From: Bacteroidota bacterium
GTDB lineage: Bacteria; Bacteroidota; Bacteroidia; Chitinophagales; Chitinophagaceae
Direction: 5' to 3'
DNA: 19,930 nt
Assembly (NCBI GenBank): GCA_947460795.1
Contig: CANHJA010000013.1
Span: 1-19,930 of the forward strand
Positions 1 to 7,278 of this stretch are shown piece after piece (positions within the stretch are counted from its first letter, which is position 1; the number at the start of each line of letters is the position of its first letter). A program made the position numbers and the translations under genes. The notes below the pieces were generated by a model. The model saw only the letters and a list, made by a program, of their open reading frames with translations, ran no database searches and was not told where the DNA came from.

Positions 1-1586
1 GAGGCTCAGCTCCTAACCCAACTGTTTTTAAAGGAATTCAAGGAAATACTTCCAGCAGTGTACCCAATGACAATGACATTGCAGTTTCAAACAACGGAAC
101 AGTTGTAAGTGTAGTGAATTCAAACATGAGTGTATATAATGACACAGGTAAATTGTTAGTCAACAAAAGATCATTGACATCGATGACGGCTGCCGTAGGA
201 AATTACACTTGGATTTCGGACCCTAGAGTTATTTATGATCCCAATAATGATCGATTTATTTTAGTGTGTTTTTCTGGAAGTGTAAGCACAGAGTCAGTTA
301 TTTTGGTTGGTTTTTCACAAACAAATGATCCGGCTGCCAATTGGAATTTTTACACTTTAAATGGGGCTTCATTCAATGATTCAACATGGAGCGATTATCC
401 AATCATTTCCATTTCTGATCAAGATTTATTTATCACATTCAATCAAGTAAAAGACAATGTAAGTTGGACGGTTGGATTTAAACAATCTGTAATTTGGCAA
501 ATTCAAAAATATGAAGGCTTTGCTGGTACGCCCTTGGTGTATGATTTGTGGAGCAATATTCAATACAACGGCGGCAATTTAAGAAACATTTGTCCGGCAA
601 AATATCAAACTGCTACAATGGGTAGTAACATGTATTTTTTAACACTGCGAAATGTGGCCTCAACCAATGATTCTATTTTTGTTACAGAAATTACAAACTC
701 CAAAGCATCTGGAATGGCACAACTAACAACAAGGGTTTTAACTTCCCCAACAGCGTATGGTTTTCCTCCAAATGTTCCCCAAAAATTAGGTCAATATTTA
801 ATGACCAACGATGCGCGCGTATTGGCTGCTATTTATGAAAATGATTATATCCACTTTGGCTCAAATACCGTGAATCCTCAATTTATGAACGCCGGTGTTT
901 ATTTAGGAACCATTAAAAATATCAGTTCGGCTACCCCTACCGTTAAAGCAGATATTATTTCAACTGCCACACAAGAATTCGGTTATCCATCAATGACCTA
1001 TGTTGGAAGTACGAATAACGACCACAAAGTTTTATACAATATGTCGCATTGCTACACCGATAGTTTTCCGGGTGCCAGCGTAATGTATAAAAATACCAAT
1101 GAAGATTATTCAGATATTATTTCAGTGAAAGATGGATTGTCTATTGTAAATCGATTGACAGACACCGTGGAACGTTGGGGAGATTATACCAATATTCAAC
1201 ATTTATATAATAATCCAAATCGTGCTTATTTATCTAACTCTTGGGGAAAATCGGGTGCAAATAATTGTTGGATTTCTATTGTTGACCATACAGATTTTCC
1301 TCTTTCTACCAACGAAATGATTAACAATAGCAACAGCATTGTATTTCCAAATCCAATATCTGAAAATAGATTTACAACCACATTTAATTTAACCGCTGCA
1401 CAAAAATTGCGTTATGAAATAGTAGATATGCAAGGTAAATTGGTTGCTATAATTTTAGACACCAAAACTAAAACTGGGAAAAATGAATTTTCATTTACGA
1501 CCGATGATTTGGCTAAAGGAAATTATATTTTTAGAATAGTGGGCGAAAAAGAAATGATTGCAACACACAAAATTACGATTGAGTAG
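1..1586 (+). CDS. T9SS-exported protein, 5'-truncated, function unknown
   Basis: The reading frame is open from the first complete codon at position 3, so the gene begins outside the window; the GTG at 114 and the ATG at 126 are internal. The visible part is about 527 residues. Its body is rich in Asn, Ser, Thr and aromatic residues, with motifs such as DPRVIYDPNNDRF, typical of secreted beta-propeller or beta-sandwich proteins of Bacteroidota; I cannot assign a fold firmly. The last roughly 80 residues form a T9SS type A sorting domain: a VFPNPISEN start, a central VDMQGKLV strand, then KGNYIFRI and a final basic/beta strand ending in HKITIE. Such domains are cleaved after passage through the outer membrane and the protein is released or anchored to surface polysaccharide. 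The stop overlaps the convergent downstream gene by 14 bp. Substrate and activity are unknown. Confidence 0.85.
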   Translation, partial: GSAPNPTVFKGIQGNTSSSVPNDNDIAVSNNGTVVSVVNSNMSVYNDTGKLLVNKRSLTSMTAAVGNYTWISDPRVIYDPNNDRFILVCFSGSVSTESVILVGFSQTNDPAANWNFYTLNGASFNDSTWSDYPIISISDQDLFITFNQVKDNVSWTVGFKQSVIWQIQKYEGFAGTPLVYDLWSNIQYNGGNLRNICPAKYQTATMGSNMYFLTLRNVASTNDSIFVTEITNSKASGMAQLTTRVLTSPTAYGFPPNVPQKLGQYLMTNDARVLAAIYENDYIHFGSNTVNPQFMNAGVYLGTIKNISSATPTVKADIISTATQEFGYPSMTYVGSTNNDHKVLYNMSHCYTDSFPGASVMYKNTNEDYSDIISVKDGLSIVNRLTDTVERWGDYTNIQHLYNNPNRAYLSNSWGKSGANNCWISIVDHTDFPLSTNEMINNSNSIVFPNPISENRFTTTFNLTAAQKLRYEIVDMQGKLVAIILDTKTKTGKNEFSFTTDDLAKGNYIFRIVGEKEMIATHKITIE

Positions 1587-2055
1587 CGACTAGAAATCCG
1601 GCTACATCATCTGGGCTTAATAGGTATTTACTATCATTATTGAGGATAATTAAAACATAGTTTTTTCGTTGGGTTACAAACCATCGCATTTTACCAATAT
1701 TTGAAGATGAATAATAACCTGTGTATCCAAACACGCCCCCATTGCCCATCATACGCCATGCTGTTCCTAATTGATTTTCAGTAATTGCATTGATACTTTT
1801 GATGTCTTTTCGAGCAATAAAAAATTTTCCAGCTTTACGAACAACGGTTATTGAATCCATGTCTACTTCATAATATAAAGGAGAATAATAATATGCTATC
1901 AGTGTAATAATGCAAATTGGTAAAGCAGGAATAAGCGCAACAGATATAGGTCCGTTTTCTATCGTAACTCCAAGAGTAATAAAAATCAATAACACAAATC
2001 CGATTAAAACAACCGGTAAATATTTTGCTAAATTGTCTAAGGAAGCTTTAAACAT
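1573..2055 (-). CDS. Small membrane protein with bacterial PH-like domain
   Basis: A 160-residue protein. Two hydrophobic segments (about residues 14-33 and 35-59) with a short turn form a membrane hairpin, leaving most of the protein on one side. The remaining 100 residues match the layout of the bacterial PH-domain group (bPH/DUF type): a 'YYEVDMDSITVVRK' strand pair, a 'ARKDIKSI' helix-strand, a glycine-rich 'NGGVFGYTGYY' segment and a final 'YLLSPDDVAGF' strand-helix. The domain's role is not established; no catalytic residues are visible. A TACTTTTG -7-like box lies about 30 bp before the ATG, so it may be transcribed on its own, although it follows the iron-sulfur carrier gene on the same strand by 66 bp. 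Its 3' end overlaps the convergent T9SS gene. Confidence 0.8.
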   Translation of the reverse strand: MFKASLDNLAKYLPVVLIGFVLLIFITLGVTIENGPISVALIPALPICIITLIAYYYSPLYYEVDMDSITVVRKAGKFFIARKDIKSINAITENQLGTAWRMMGNGGVFGYTGYYSSSNIGKMRWFVTQRKNYVLIILNNDSKYLLSPDDVAGFLVATQS

Positions 2056-2083
2056 ATCGATGTTTTTTCTTTATAAGCTTTTT

Positions 2084-2091
2084 CAAAAGTA
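2084..2091 (-). promoter_or_regulatory. Putative -7 box of the PH-domain gene
   Basis: TACTTTTG on the minus strand fits the Bacteroidota -7 consensus TAnnTTTG and lies 28 bp before the ATG at 2055. No clear TTG -33 element is seen at the expected spacing, so this rests on one element only. Confidence 0.4.
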
Positions 2092-2121
2092 TCTGCTACT
2101 TCTAATGATTTTTGGTTGACG

Positions 2122-2469
2122 TTAGACTGCGAAACTTTCACCACAACCGCAACTTCGGCTTGCGTTAGGGTTTACAAAATTGAATCCCTTTCCGTTTAGT
2201 CCGTCACTAAAATCCAATTCAGTATTTACTAAATAAAGAAAGCTTTTTAAATCACAAACCATTTTTATTCCTTTGTCTTCAAAGCTTTGATCCATGGGTT
2301 TTGTTTCGTTATCAAAATCTAATTTATAACTTAAGCCACTGCATCCTCCACCCACAACACTCACTCGCACAAAATAAGTTTCATCCAACTCCGCTTCTTT
2401 CATGAGTTGAATCACTTTTTCTTTTGCGATATCGCTTATATAAATGCTATTTTCTAATGCCGTCTCCAT
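2122..2469 (-). CDS. A-type iron-sulfur carrier, HesB/IscA family
   Basis: A 115-residue protein of the usual family length. It carries or assembles Fe-S clusters and passes them to apo-enzymes in the cytoplasm. The three conserved cysteines of the family are present: C43 in GGGCSGLSY, and C107 and C109 in the C-terminal SCGCGESF. The segment FNFVNPNASRSCGCG is the family signature. I cannot tell SufA-, IscA- and ErpA-like roles apart from sequence alone. I chose the ATG at 2469. A TTG eight bases upstream of it would add two residues, but the ATG is the normal choice and a TAGTTTTG -7 box lies 21 bp upstream. No other Suf or Isc genes are in the window. Confidence 0.93.
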   Translation of the reverse strand: METALENSIYISDIAKEKVIQLMKEAELDETYFVRVSVVGGGCSGLSYKLDFDNETKPMDQSFEDKGIKMVCDLKSFLYLVNTELDFSDGLNGKGFNFVNPNASRSCGCGESFAV

Positions 2470-2489
2470 TTTCAATAAATTTCTTAGAG

Positions 2490-2497
2490 CAAAACTA
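2490..2497 (-). promoter_or_regulatory. Putative -7 box of the Fe-S carrier gene
   Basis: TAGTTTTG on the minus strand matches TAnnTTTG. Transcription would start near 2483, giving a short leader before the ATG at 2469. It lies between this gene and the stop of the zinc-ribbon gene, so the two are probably separate transcription units. Confidence 0.5.
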
Positions 2498-2530
2498 CGA
2501 TTTTCAGTGTAATTATAATATAAAAACTAT

Positions 2531-2899
2531 TTATGATTCTTTTCTGTTAACTACTAAATACCAATCGTTATCGAGTGGTAAATAGCCATAATCGAAACAA
2601 AAATAATATACATCTCCTTTTTTATTTTTATAAATATGGGTGTGGTATTTAAATAGAAACCCTTTTTCTATCATTCGTTCTTGTGTCGTTTTATGAAATT
2701 CTTCGCTTGCAGGAATTAGGTCTTGTAAAATTTTTCGGTTTTTGCGCAAAGCATTCACTACAGTTCGCATGTAGTTGGTATCGTTCGACTTTTGTTGATT
2801 GTTATAATTATTCCGACACGAATCATCACAAAATTTTTTATCGATTCGGCCTTTCAGTCCGCGCTCGCAGTTTAAGCAATTTTTGGTTATTGTATTCAT
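2531..2899 (-). CDS. Small zinc-ribbon-like protein, function unknown
   Basis: A 122-residue protein. Near the N-terminus are two cysteine pairs, C8-x2-C11 and C24-x3-C28 (CLNCERGLKG...KKFCDDSCRNNY), the spacing of a zinc ribbon or treble-clef finger. A lysine-rich helix follows (about 42-62, RTVVNALRKNRKILQDL). The C-terminal half has alternating aromatic residues (FLFKYHTHIYKNKKGDVYYFCFDYGYLPL), suggesting a small beta sheet. I do not recognise a named family; basic residues and the zinc site make nucleic-acid binding possible, but that is inference. Reading could extend to a TTG at 2923, but that TTG is part of the TATATTTG -7 box, so the ATG at 2899 is very probably the true start. Confidence 0.75.
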   Translation of the reverse strand: MNTITKNCLNCERGLKGRIDKKFCDDSCRNNYNNQQKSNDTNYMRTVVNALRKNRKILQDLIPASEEFHKTTQERMIEKGFLFKYHTHIYKNKKGDVYYFCFDYGYLPLDNDWYLVVNRKES

Positions 2900-2920
2900 A
2901 GTAGAGGTGGTTATAATATT

Positions 2921-2928
2921 CAAATATA
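2921..2928 (-). promoter_or_regulatory. Putative -7 box of the zinc-ribbon gene
   Basis: TATATTTG on the minus strand matches TAnnTTTG exactly. Transcription from it would begin near 2914, about 15 nt before the ATG at 2899, and excludes the upstream in-frame TTG as a start. Confidence 0.55.
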
Positions 2929-3037
2929 AAAAATAAGCTCTTTAAAATAAGAATTCTTGTCCTTAACGATAAAATGTCTGTTGCGATATAAGATTTATTT
3001 TAAACCTATCTGCAATAAACGATCGCCTCTTTTTATC

Positions 3038-3057
3038 AAGATATTTTTAAATATCTT
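3038..3057. promoter_or_regulatory. 9-2-9 inverted repeat over the sulfur-enzyme promoter
   Basis: AAGATATTT, two T residues, then AAATATCTT: a perfect 9-bp inverted repeat. Its right arm overlaps the -7 box at 3052-3059 and ends 7 bp before the ATG at 3065. The position suits a repressor operator; a chance AT-rich palindrome cannot be excluded. Confidence 0.4.
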
Positions 3058-3059
3058 TG
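3052..3059 (+). promoter_or_regulatory. Putative -7 box of the sulfur-enzyme gene
   Basis: TATCTTTG matches TAnnTTTG. It ends only 5 bp before the ATG at 3065, so the transcript may have almost no leader. No clear TTG is seen in the -33 region. Confidence 0.5.
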
Positions 3060-3064
3060 CGACT

Positions 3065-4288
3065 ATGAAAAATAAAAACACTCCAATTGGATTTGGTTCA
3101 AGCTGTGTACATGCTGGTTTTGAGGCAGAACAACACCATAGTCACATCACTCCAATTTATGCAAGCAGTACTTATTTATTTGACAGTGCTGAGCATGCAG
3201 TTGATTTATTTACAGGTAAAGAAAAAGGATATATTTATGGCCGTTTTGGCAATCCAACTTCTACCCAAACAGAGGAAAAAATAGCTGCCTTAGAAGCTTA
3301 TGGATTAAAAAATGAAGATGGTTCTCCTTTAGAATTGAAAGCTATTTTACATGCATCTGGTATGGCTGCCATTGCTACATTAATTTTAGCCAATGTAAAA
3401 AATGATGAAAAAGTATTAACGCATTTATCATTGTATGGTGGTACACAAGAGTTGGTAGATAAAGTTTTGCCAACTTGTGGAATTGAAACAATCATCATAG
3501 ATTTTAAAGATTTAGCACTCGTAGAAAATACATTGAAAAATGATTCTTCGATAAAATTGCTTTACATAGAAACGCCCGCAAACCCTACCTTACAATGTGT
3601 AGATATTGAAGCACTGACAAAAATTGCTCATCAATATCAATGTAAAGTATCGGTAGATAATACATTTGCTACGCCTTATTTACAACAGCCTTTTGCATTC
3701 GGAGTAGATTTTGTTATGCACTCAACCACTAAATTTTTAAATGGACATGGTACAGCTATAGGCGGTGTATTGTTGGGTAAAGATGTAGAATTTATGAAAA
3801 CCAAAGTAACAAAACATCATCGTTTGTTGGGTGCCAATTCCAATGCCTTTGATGCCTTTTTACTTAACAATGGTTTAAAAACTTTAGAAATTAGGATGGA
3901 GCGCCATTGTGCCAATGCAGAAAAAGTGGCCGCCTTTTTAGCTTCCCATCCGAATGTGGAATTTCTCAATTATTTAGGTTTAAAAAATCATCCAGATTAT
4001 GCTTTGTGTAAAAAACAAATGAAGCATGCCGGAGCTTTAATGAGCTTTGAAGTAAAAGGAGGTTTTGAGGCAGGAAAGAAATTTATCAATCAATTGTCAC
4101 TTTGTACAAGTGCCGTTTCACTAGGAACTTGCGATACATTAATTTCCCATCCTGCGAGTACAACCCACGTAGGAGTTGCCCCTGAATTAAGAATAAAATC
4201 GGGTATTACCGACGGCTTAATTCGAATGAGTGTAGGGATAGAAAATGTTGAAGACATAATTGTTGATTTGGAAAATGCATTGAAATAA
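3065..4288 (+). CDS. PLP-dependent Cys/Met metabolism enzyme (cystathionine gamma-synthase/lyase family)
   Basis: A 407-residue cytoplasmic fold-type I PLP enzyme, the normal length for the family. Visible landmarks are YGR at 58-60 (phosphate contact from the neighbouring subunit), SGM at 98-100, YGG at 124-126, the cofactor aspartate in VDNTFATP (D198), the Schiff-base lysine K223 in HSTTKFLNGHG, and the SLGTCDTLISHPAS segment with the carboxylate-binding region near the C-terminus. The family includes cystathionine gamma-synthase, cystathionine beta/gamma-lyases, O-acetylhomoserine sulfhydrylase and methionine gamma-lyase. Glycine follows YG where methionine gamma-lyase has its active-site cysteine, so the last is less likely, but the exact reaction cannot be fixed. 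The frame is open back to 2957, but the N-terminal landmarks and the promoter favour ATG 3065. Confidence 0.92.
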   Translation: MKNKNTPIGFGSSCVHAGFEAEQHHSHITPIYASSTYLFDSAEHAVDLFTGKEKGYIYGRFGNPTSTQTEEKIAALEAYGLKNEDGSPLELKAILHASGMAAIATLILANVKNDEKVLTHLSLYGGTQELVDKVLPTCGIETIIIDFKDLALVENTLKNDSSIKLLYIETPANPTLQCVDIEALTKIAHQYQCKVSVDNTFATPYLQQPFAFGVDFVMHSTTKFLNGHGTAIGGVLLGKDVEFMKTKVTKHHRLLGANSNAFDAFLLNNGLKTLEIRMERHCANAEKVAAFLASHPNVEFLNYLGLKNHPDYALCKKQMKHAGALMSFEVKGGFEAGKKFINQLSLCTSAVSLGTCDTLISHPASTTHVGVAPELRIKSGITDGLIRMSVGIENVEDIIVDLENALK

Positions 4289-4292
4289 ATTT

Positions 4293-4856
4293 ATGCATGA
4301 TATAGAACCATATTATAATTGGCGACATGCTTACACAGCAGAAGAAGACGAGAAATCGCCTTTTTACAAACGTGAATACAGCGAATTTGAATTCTCGAAT
4401 ACGGTTTACAATTACTACATCCATCCACAATGGGATGATATTGATTCAAGAACATTATATATAAAAATTTTATTTGCCGATTATGATGAAAACTATGCCA
4501 TCATAGAATTAATGGGCGAATGGAATGATGCTATAGAAAATGACATTCAGACATTAAAAAGAAATATTATTGATCTATTAATCACTCGAAAAATTTATAA
4601 ATATATTTTAATAGGGGAAAACATTTTAACGTTTCACAGTGATGGAAATGATTATTATGAAGAGTGGTATGAGGATACAAAAGATTTCGGCGGATGGGTG
4701 GTAGCGCTTAATTTTTCTGATCAAACCGTTTATGATTTTAAAAAAGCACGCCTCCATAATTATATACATTTTTCCACCATCGACGAATGGCGTACATTAA
4801 AACCAGAACATTTATTTTTGAAAATTGATAATGAAATGATGCGATTGTTGGATTAA
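4293..4856 (+). CDS. Conserved-looking hypothetical protein
   Basis: A 187-residue protein that I do not recognise. It begins 4 bp after the PLP enzyme stop, so the two are almost certainly co-transcribed. It is acidic and unusually rich in Tyr, Trp, Asp and Glu (for example PYYNWRHAYTAEEDEKSPFY near the N-terminus and NDYYEEWYEDTKDFGGWVV at about 110-128). No signal peptide, membrane segment or cysteine motif is seen, so it should be cytoplasmic. Predicted alternation of strands (LYIKILFADYDENYAIIEL, KYILIGENILTF, GWVVALNF) suggests an alpha/beta fold. Codon use matches its neighbours, supporting a real gene. Confidence 0.75.
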   Translation: MHDIEPYYNWRHAYTAEEDEKSPFYKREYSEFEFSNTVYNYYIHPQWDDIDSRTLYIKILFADYDENYAIIELMGEWNDAIENDIQTLKRNIIDLLITRKIYKYILIGENILTFHSDGNDYYEEWYEDTKDFGGWVVALNFSDQTVYDFKKARLHNYIHFSTIDEWRTLKPEHLFLKIDNEMMRLLD

Positions 4857-4864
4857 AATTATTC

Positions 4865-4872
4865 TAACTTTA
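4865..4872 (+). promoter_or_regulatory. Possible -7 box before the FAD oxidoreductase
   Basis: TAACTTTA differs from TAnnTTTG in the last base. A TTG at 4845-4847 is 17 bp upstream, within the accepted spacing. It could give the FAD/GNAT pair an internal promoter, 30 bp before ATG 4903. Confidence 0.33.
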
Positions 4873-4902
4873 CGACTCAAACTAAAACTACAAAATATAT
4901 TC

Positions 4903-6027
4903 ATGCTCTCCATTTGGGAACGAAACGAATTGATTCATTATGATCATATCATCATTGGTAGTGGTATTGTAGGGTTGACAACTGCCTATTATGTAAAGAA
5001 AAAAAATCCATCTAAATCAGTGTTGGTTTTAGAAAGAGGATTGTTGCCTACTGGCGCAAGCACTAAAAATGCTGGCTTTGCTTGCATGGGTTCACTTACA
5101 GAAATTTTAGATGATTTAAAAATAGCAAGTGAGGAAGAAGTTTTGGAATTATTTCGATTGCGGAAAAAAGGGTTAGAACGATTGCAATCTATTTTAGGAA
5201 AAGAAAAAATAGGCTATCAAACGAATGGCAGTTATGAACTTATTTTTAAAAATGAAATAGCCGCATTAGAAAAAATAGATTATTGCAACCAACTTCTTCG
5301 AAAGGAAATCAAACAAGATGCATTTAGATTAAATAATTCTAAAATACAGGAATTTGGTTTTAATGGAGTGTGTGCCATGGTAGAAAATTTGTGTGAGGGA
5401 GAAATTGATACAGGACTCATGATGAAAAACTTAATTCAATTAGTATCCTCGATGGGTGTTGAAATTAAAACGGGTTGCGAAGTATTGTCATTTAATGAAC
5501 ATTCAAATCAGGTAGAGATTATTTGCAATAACCCCTTATTGAATAATGAACTCATCTTAAAATCTAATAAACTATTTATTTGCACCAATGCGTTTGCAAA
5601 AAAATTATTACCTCAAGCAAATGTAACTCCCGGACGAGGGCAAGTGCTGATAACAAAGCCAATTCCTGATTTAAAATTCAAAGGTATTTTTCATTTTGAA
5701 GAGGGCTACTATTATTTTAGAGAGTACAAAGGATGCATACTTTTTGGAGGTGGAAGAAATATAGATAAACAAACGGAAGAAACAACCGAATTTGCATTGA
5801 ACCAAGCGATTCAGCAATCATTGATAGAGAAATTACAAACCATTATTTTACCAAACCAAGCTTTTGAAATAGATTTACAATGGACTGGAATTATGGCATT
5901 TGGTCCTACAAAAAAGCCAATAATAGAACCCTATTCCGATAAGGTATTTGTAGGAGTGAGAATGGGTGGTATGGGTGTAGCTATTGGCAGTGAGGTGGGA
6001 TTTTCTTTGGCCGAAATGAGTTCATAA
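4903..6027 (+). CDS. FAD-dependent oxidoreductase, D-amino-acid oxidase (DAO) family
   Basis: A 374-residue soluble flavoprotein. The N-terminus has the dinucleotide-binding Rossmann motif GSGIVG (19-24), then LVLERG (41-46), where the glutamate binds the ribose, and GASTKNAGFACMG (51-63), the typical DAO-family segment contacting FAD. Near the end, VGVRMGGMGVAIGSEVG is the second flavin-binding stretch, where the chain closes against the isoalloxazine ring. Members oxidise amines or amino acids (glycine oxidase, sarcosine oxidase, D-amino acid dehydrogenase); the substrate cannot be read here. The GNAT gene follows after 10 bp, so the pair is likely translated from one message. An amine/amino acid substrate fits both neighbours, the PLP enzyme and the acetyltransferase, but this is inference. 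Confidence 0.9.
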   Translation: MLSIWERNELIHYDHIIIGSGIVGLTTAYYVKKKNPSKSVLVLERGLLPTGASTKNAGFACMGSLTEILDDLKIASEEEVLELFRLRKKGLERLQSILGKEKIGYQTNGSYELIFKNEIAALEKIDYCNQLLRKEIKQDAFRLNNSKIQEFGFNGVCAMVENLCEGEIDTGLMMKNLIQLVSSMGVEIKTGCEVLSFNEHSNQVEIICNNPLLNNELILKSNKLFICTNAFAKKLLPQANVTPGRGQVLITKPIPDLKFKGIFHFEEGYYYFREYKGCILFGGGRNIDKQTEETTEFALNQAIQQSLIEKLQTIILPNQAFEIDLQWTGIMAFGPTKKPIIEPYSDKVFVGVRMGGMGVAIGSEVGFSLAEMSS

Positions 6028-6037
6028 AAAAATAAAA

Positions 6038-6508
6038 ATGATAAACGTAGAAATAAAAAAAGCTTCCATAGCAGATGTTCCAACAATTAAGGGTTTTATT
6101 TTGGAGCTCGCTGTTTATGAAAAATTAGAAAACGATGTAGTCGTTACAGATGAACTATTGATTGAAAATATTTTTACAAATCCGATTGCTCATTGTGTCT
6201 TGGCGTTTGAAAATGATCGACCAATAGGCTTTGCACTTTATTTTTATAATTACTCCACATTTATTGGACGTAAAGGATTGTATTTAGAAGATTTGTATGT
6301 ACAACCAAACTATAGAGGAAAAGGCTATGGAAAAAAATTATTGTTGCATTTAGTGCAAACAGCTAAAAAAGAAAATTGTGGAAGAATGGAATGGAGTGTG
6401 TTGAAATGGAATCAACCTGCCATTGATTTTTATGAAAGCTTGGGTGCTAAAGCTATGCAGGAATGGTCGGTATATAGATTAGATGAAAAATCTATGCAAG
6501 TGCTTTAA
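6038..6508 (+). CDS. GNAT acetyltransferase, diamine acetyltransferase-like
   Basis: A 156-residue GCN5-related N-acetyltransferase that moves an acetyl group from acetyl-CoA to an amine. The acetyl-CoA pyrophosphate loop is RGKGYG at 93-98, preceded by the strand LYLEDLYV (81-88). The C-terminal part (CGRMEWSVLKWNQPAIDFYESLGA) has the WN.PAI.FY..LGA pattern of spermidine/spermine and thialysine acetyltransferases, so a small polyamine or lysine-like substrate is the best guess. It follows the FAD oxidoreductase by 10 bp. Its last 17 bp overlap the convergent TetR gene, and no terminator lies between them. Confidence 0.9.
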   Translation: MINVEIKKASIADVPTIKGFILELAVYEKLENDVVVTDELLIENIFTNPIAHCVLAFENDRPIGFALYFYNYSTFIGRKGLYLEDLYVQPNYRGKGYGKKLLLHLVQTAKKENCGRMEWSVLKWNQPAIDFYESLGAKAMQEWSVYRLDEKSMQVL

Positions 6509-7163
6509 AAACTAAATCTTCTAAAAAAGTATAGGTAAAGTTTTTTTTGTTTTTAGTACTAACATCGGTTAGTTTAGGTAAATGAGCCACAAAAAATTCT
6601 TGGTCATGTGCCGTTTCTATTGCAGTACTACTTAATGATTTTGTAAAAATATAGGAAGGGTTATAATCAGAAAATACCTTGGCAATTTTTGCACATAATT
6701 CTTTAAATGGTTTAAATACTTCGTGCTGATTAATTTCATTCACATCTTTTACTAAATATACTTTACTACTTTCAGCGATGACTATTCTATGTATGAAATA
6801 TTTATTCATTTCCATTTCATGATTACTATTGGGCATTTCGTCTGTTAAAAGATGTAAAATAATTTTTATTTTTTCTTTTTTATCAATGACATTTTTTAAC
6901 TGATAGTCCAACATAAAATCTAAATAACACCAATACCAATTAATGATATACAATAATAATTTCTGCTTATTTTCAAAATATCTATAAATAGAGGCTTCTG
7001 TAGTTTCAGCAACAGCAGCTAATTTTTTAAACGTAAACTGCTCAAATCCTATTTCGTATATAAGGTCAATGGAATGCTTTAAGATTTTTTTTCCTAAATC
7101 ACTGCTTTCTGGATTGCGTAAATAAATATGCTCATTTACTTTAAATGTTAAACTAAATTCCAT
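6492..7163 (-). CDS. TetR-family transcriptional regulator
   Basis: A 223-residue regulator. The DNA-binding region occupies about residues 23-70: a first helix (GKKILKHSIDLIYEIGF), then the helix-turn-helix FTFKKLAAVAETTEASIYRYF (43-63), followed by ENKQKLL; this is the standard TetR pattern. The rest is a variable helical ligand/dimer domain whose ligand cannot be predicted. Reading is open to an ATG at 7196, but a TAGTTTTG -7 box lies between the two ATGs, so the start at 7163 is preferred. It diverges from the ABC-HlyD-TolC operon, and the intergenic palindromes are its likely operators, so autoregulation plus control of the exporter is the simplest model. Confidence 0.88.
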   Translation of the reverse strand: MEFSLTFKVNEHIYLRNPESSDLGKKILKHSIDLIYEIGFEQFTFKKLAAVAETTEASIYRYFENKQKLLLYIINWYWCYLDFMLDYQLKNVIDKKEKIKIILHLLTDEMPNSNHEMEMNKYFIHRIVIAESSKVYLVKDVNEINQHEVFKPFKELCAKIAKVFSDYNPSYIFTKSLSSTAIETAHDQEFFVAHLPKLTDVSTKNKKNFTYTFLEDLVFKALA

Positions 7164-7180
7164 TTTTTGATAATAATTGC

Positions 7181-7188
7181 CAAAACTA
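7181..7188 (-). promoter_or_regulatory. Putative -7 box of the tetR gene
   Basis: TAGTTTTG on the minus strand matches TAnnTTTG. Transcription would start near 7174, leaving about 11 nt before ATG 7163. The palindrome at 7197-7209 lies just upstream, about where the -33 contact would be. Confidence 0.5.
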
Positions 7189-7196
7189 CAAAACAT

Positions 7197-7209
7197 CTAT
7201 TATTAATAG
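7197..7209. promoter_or_regulatory. Palindrome upstream of tetR, candidate operator
   Basis: CTATTA-T-TAATAG is a perfect 6-1-6 inverted repeat. It overlaps an 11-bp half-site, TAATAGTAATA (7204-7214), which recurs at 7246-7256 within the larger palindrome. It sits over the -33 region of the tetR promoter. Confidence 0.45.
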
Positions 7210-7223
7210 TAATAATAAAAATA

Positions 7224-7238
7224 TTATTAGCATAATAA
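7224..7238. repeat. Central AT-rich inverted repeat between the divergent promoters
   Basis: TTATTA, GCA, TAATAA: a 6-3-6 inverted repeat midway between the two candidate operators. Its half-site differs from theirs and the region is extremely AT-rich, so it may be a chance palindrome. Confidence 0.25.
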
Positions 7239-7244
7239 ATATTT

Positions 7245-7263
7245 ATAATAGTAATACTATTAT
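7245..7263. promoter_or_regulatory. 19-bp palindrome upstream of the export operon, candidate TetR operator
   Basis: ATAATAGTA-A-TACTATTAT is a perfect 9-1-9 inverted repeat, a size typical of TetR-family operators. It ends 15 bp before the -7 box at 7279-7286 and so covers the -33 region of the ABC gene promoter. A dimer bound here would block polymerase. Confidence 0.55.
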
Positions 7264-7278
7264 TTATGAAATAAAAGC

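Noticed and set aside
1910..2119. 69-codon plus-strand open frame opposite the PH-domain gene
   Set aside because: It lies antisense to a supported gene with a recognisable domain and shows no coding features of its own.
2056..2121. Minus-strand reading VNQKSLEVADTFEKAY in the gap after the Fe-S carrier gene
   Set aside because: It reads like protein, but has no start codon and ends at a stop shortly inside the PH-domain gene; too short to support.
2957..3064. 36-codon N-terminal extension of the PLP enzyme
   Set aside because: The extension is not like the family N-terminus and would place the promoter box inside the coding region; ATG 3065 starts the conserved part.
7164..7196. Upstream ATG (7196) as start of the TetR gene
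   Set aside because: The TAGTTTTG box at 7181-7188 lies downstream of this ATG, and the extra residues (MFCSFGNYYQK) look like translated promoter sequence.
7197..7263. CRISPR or tandem repeat array in the AT-rich intergenic region
   Set aside because: The repeats are two short half-sites and palindromes, with no regular repeat-spacer pattern.
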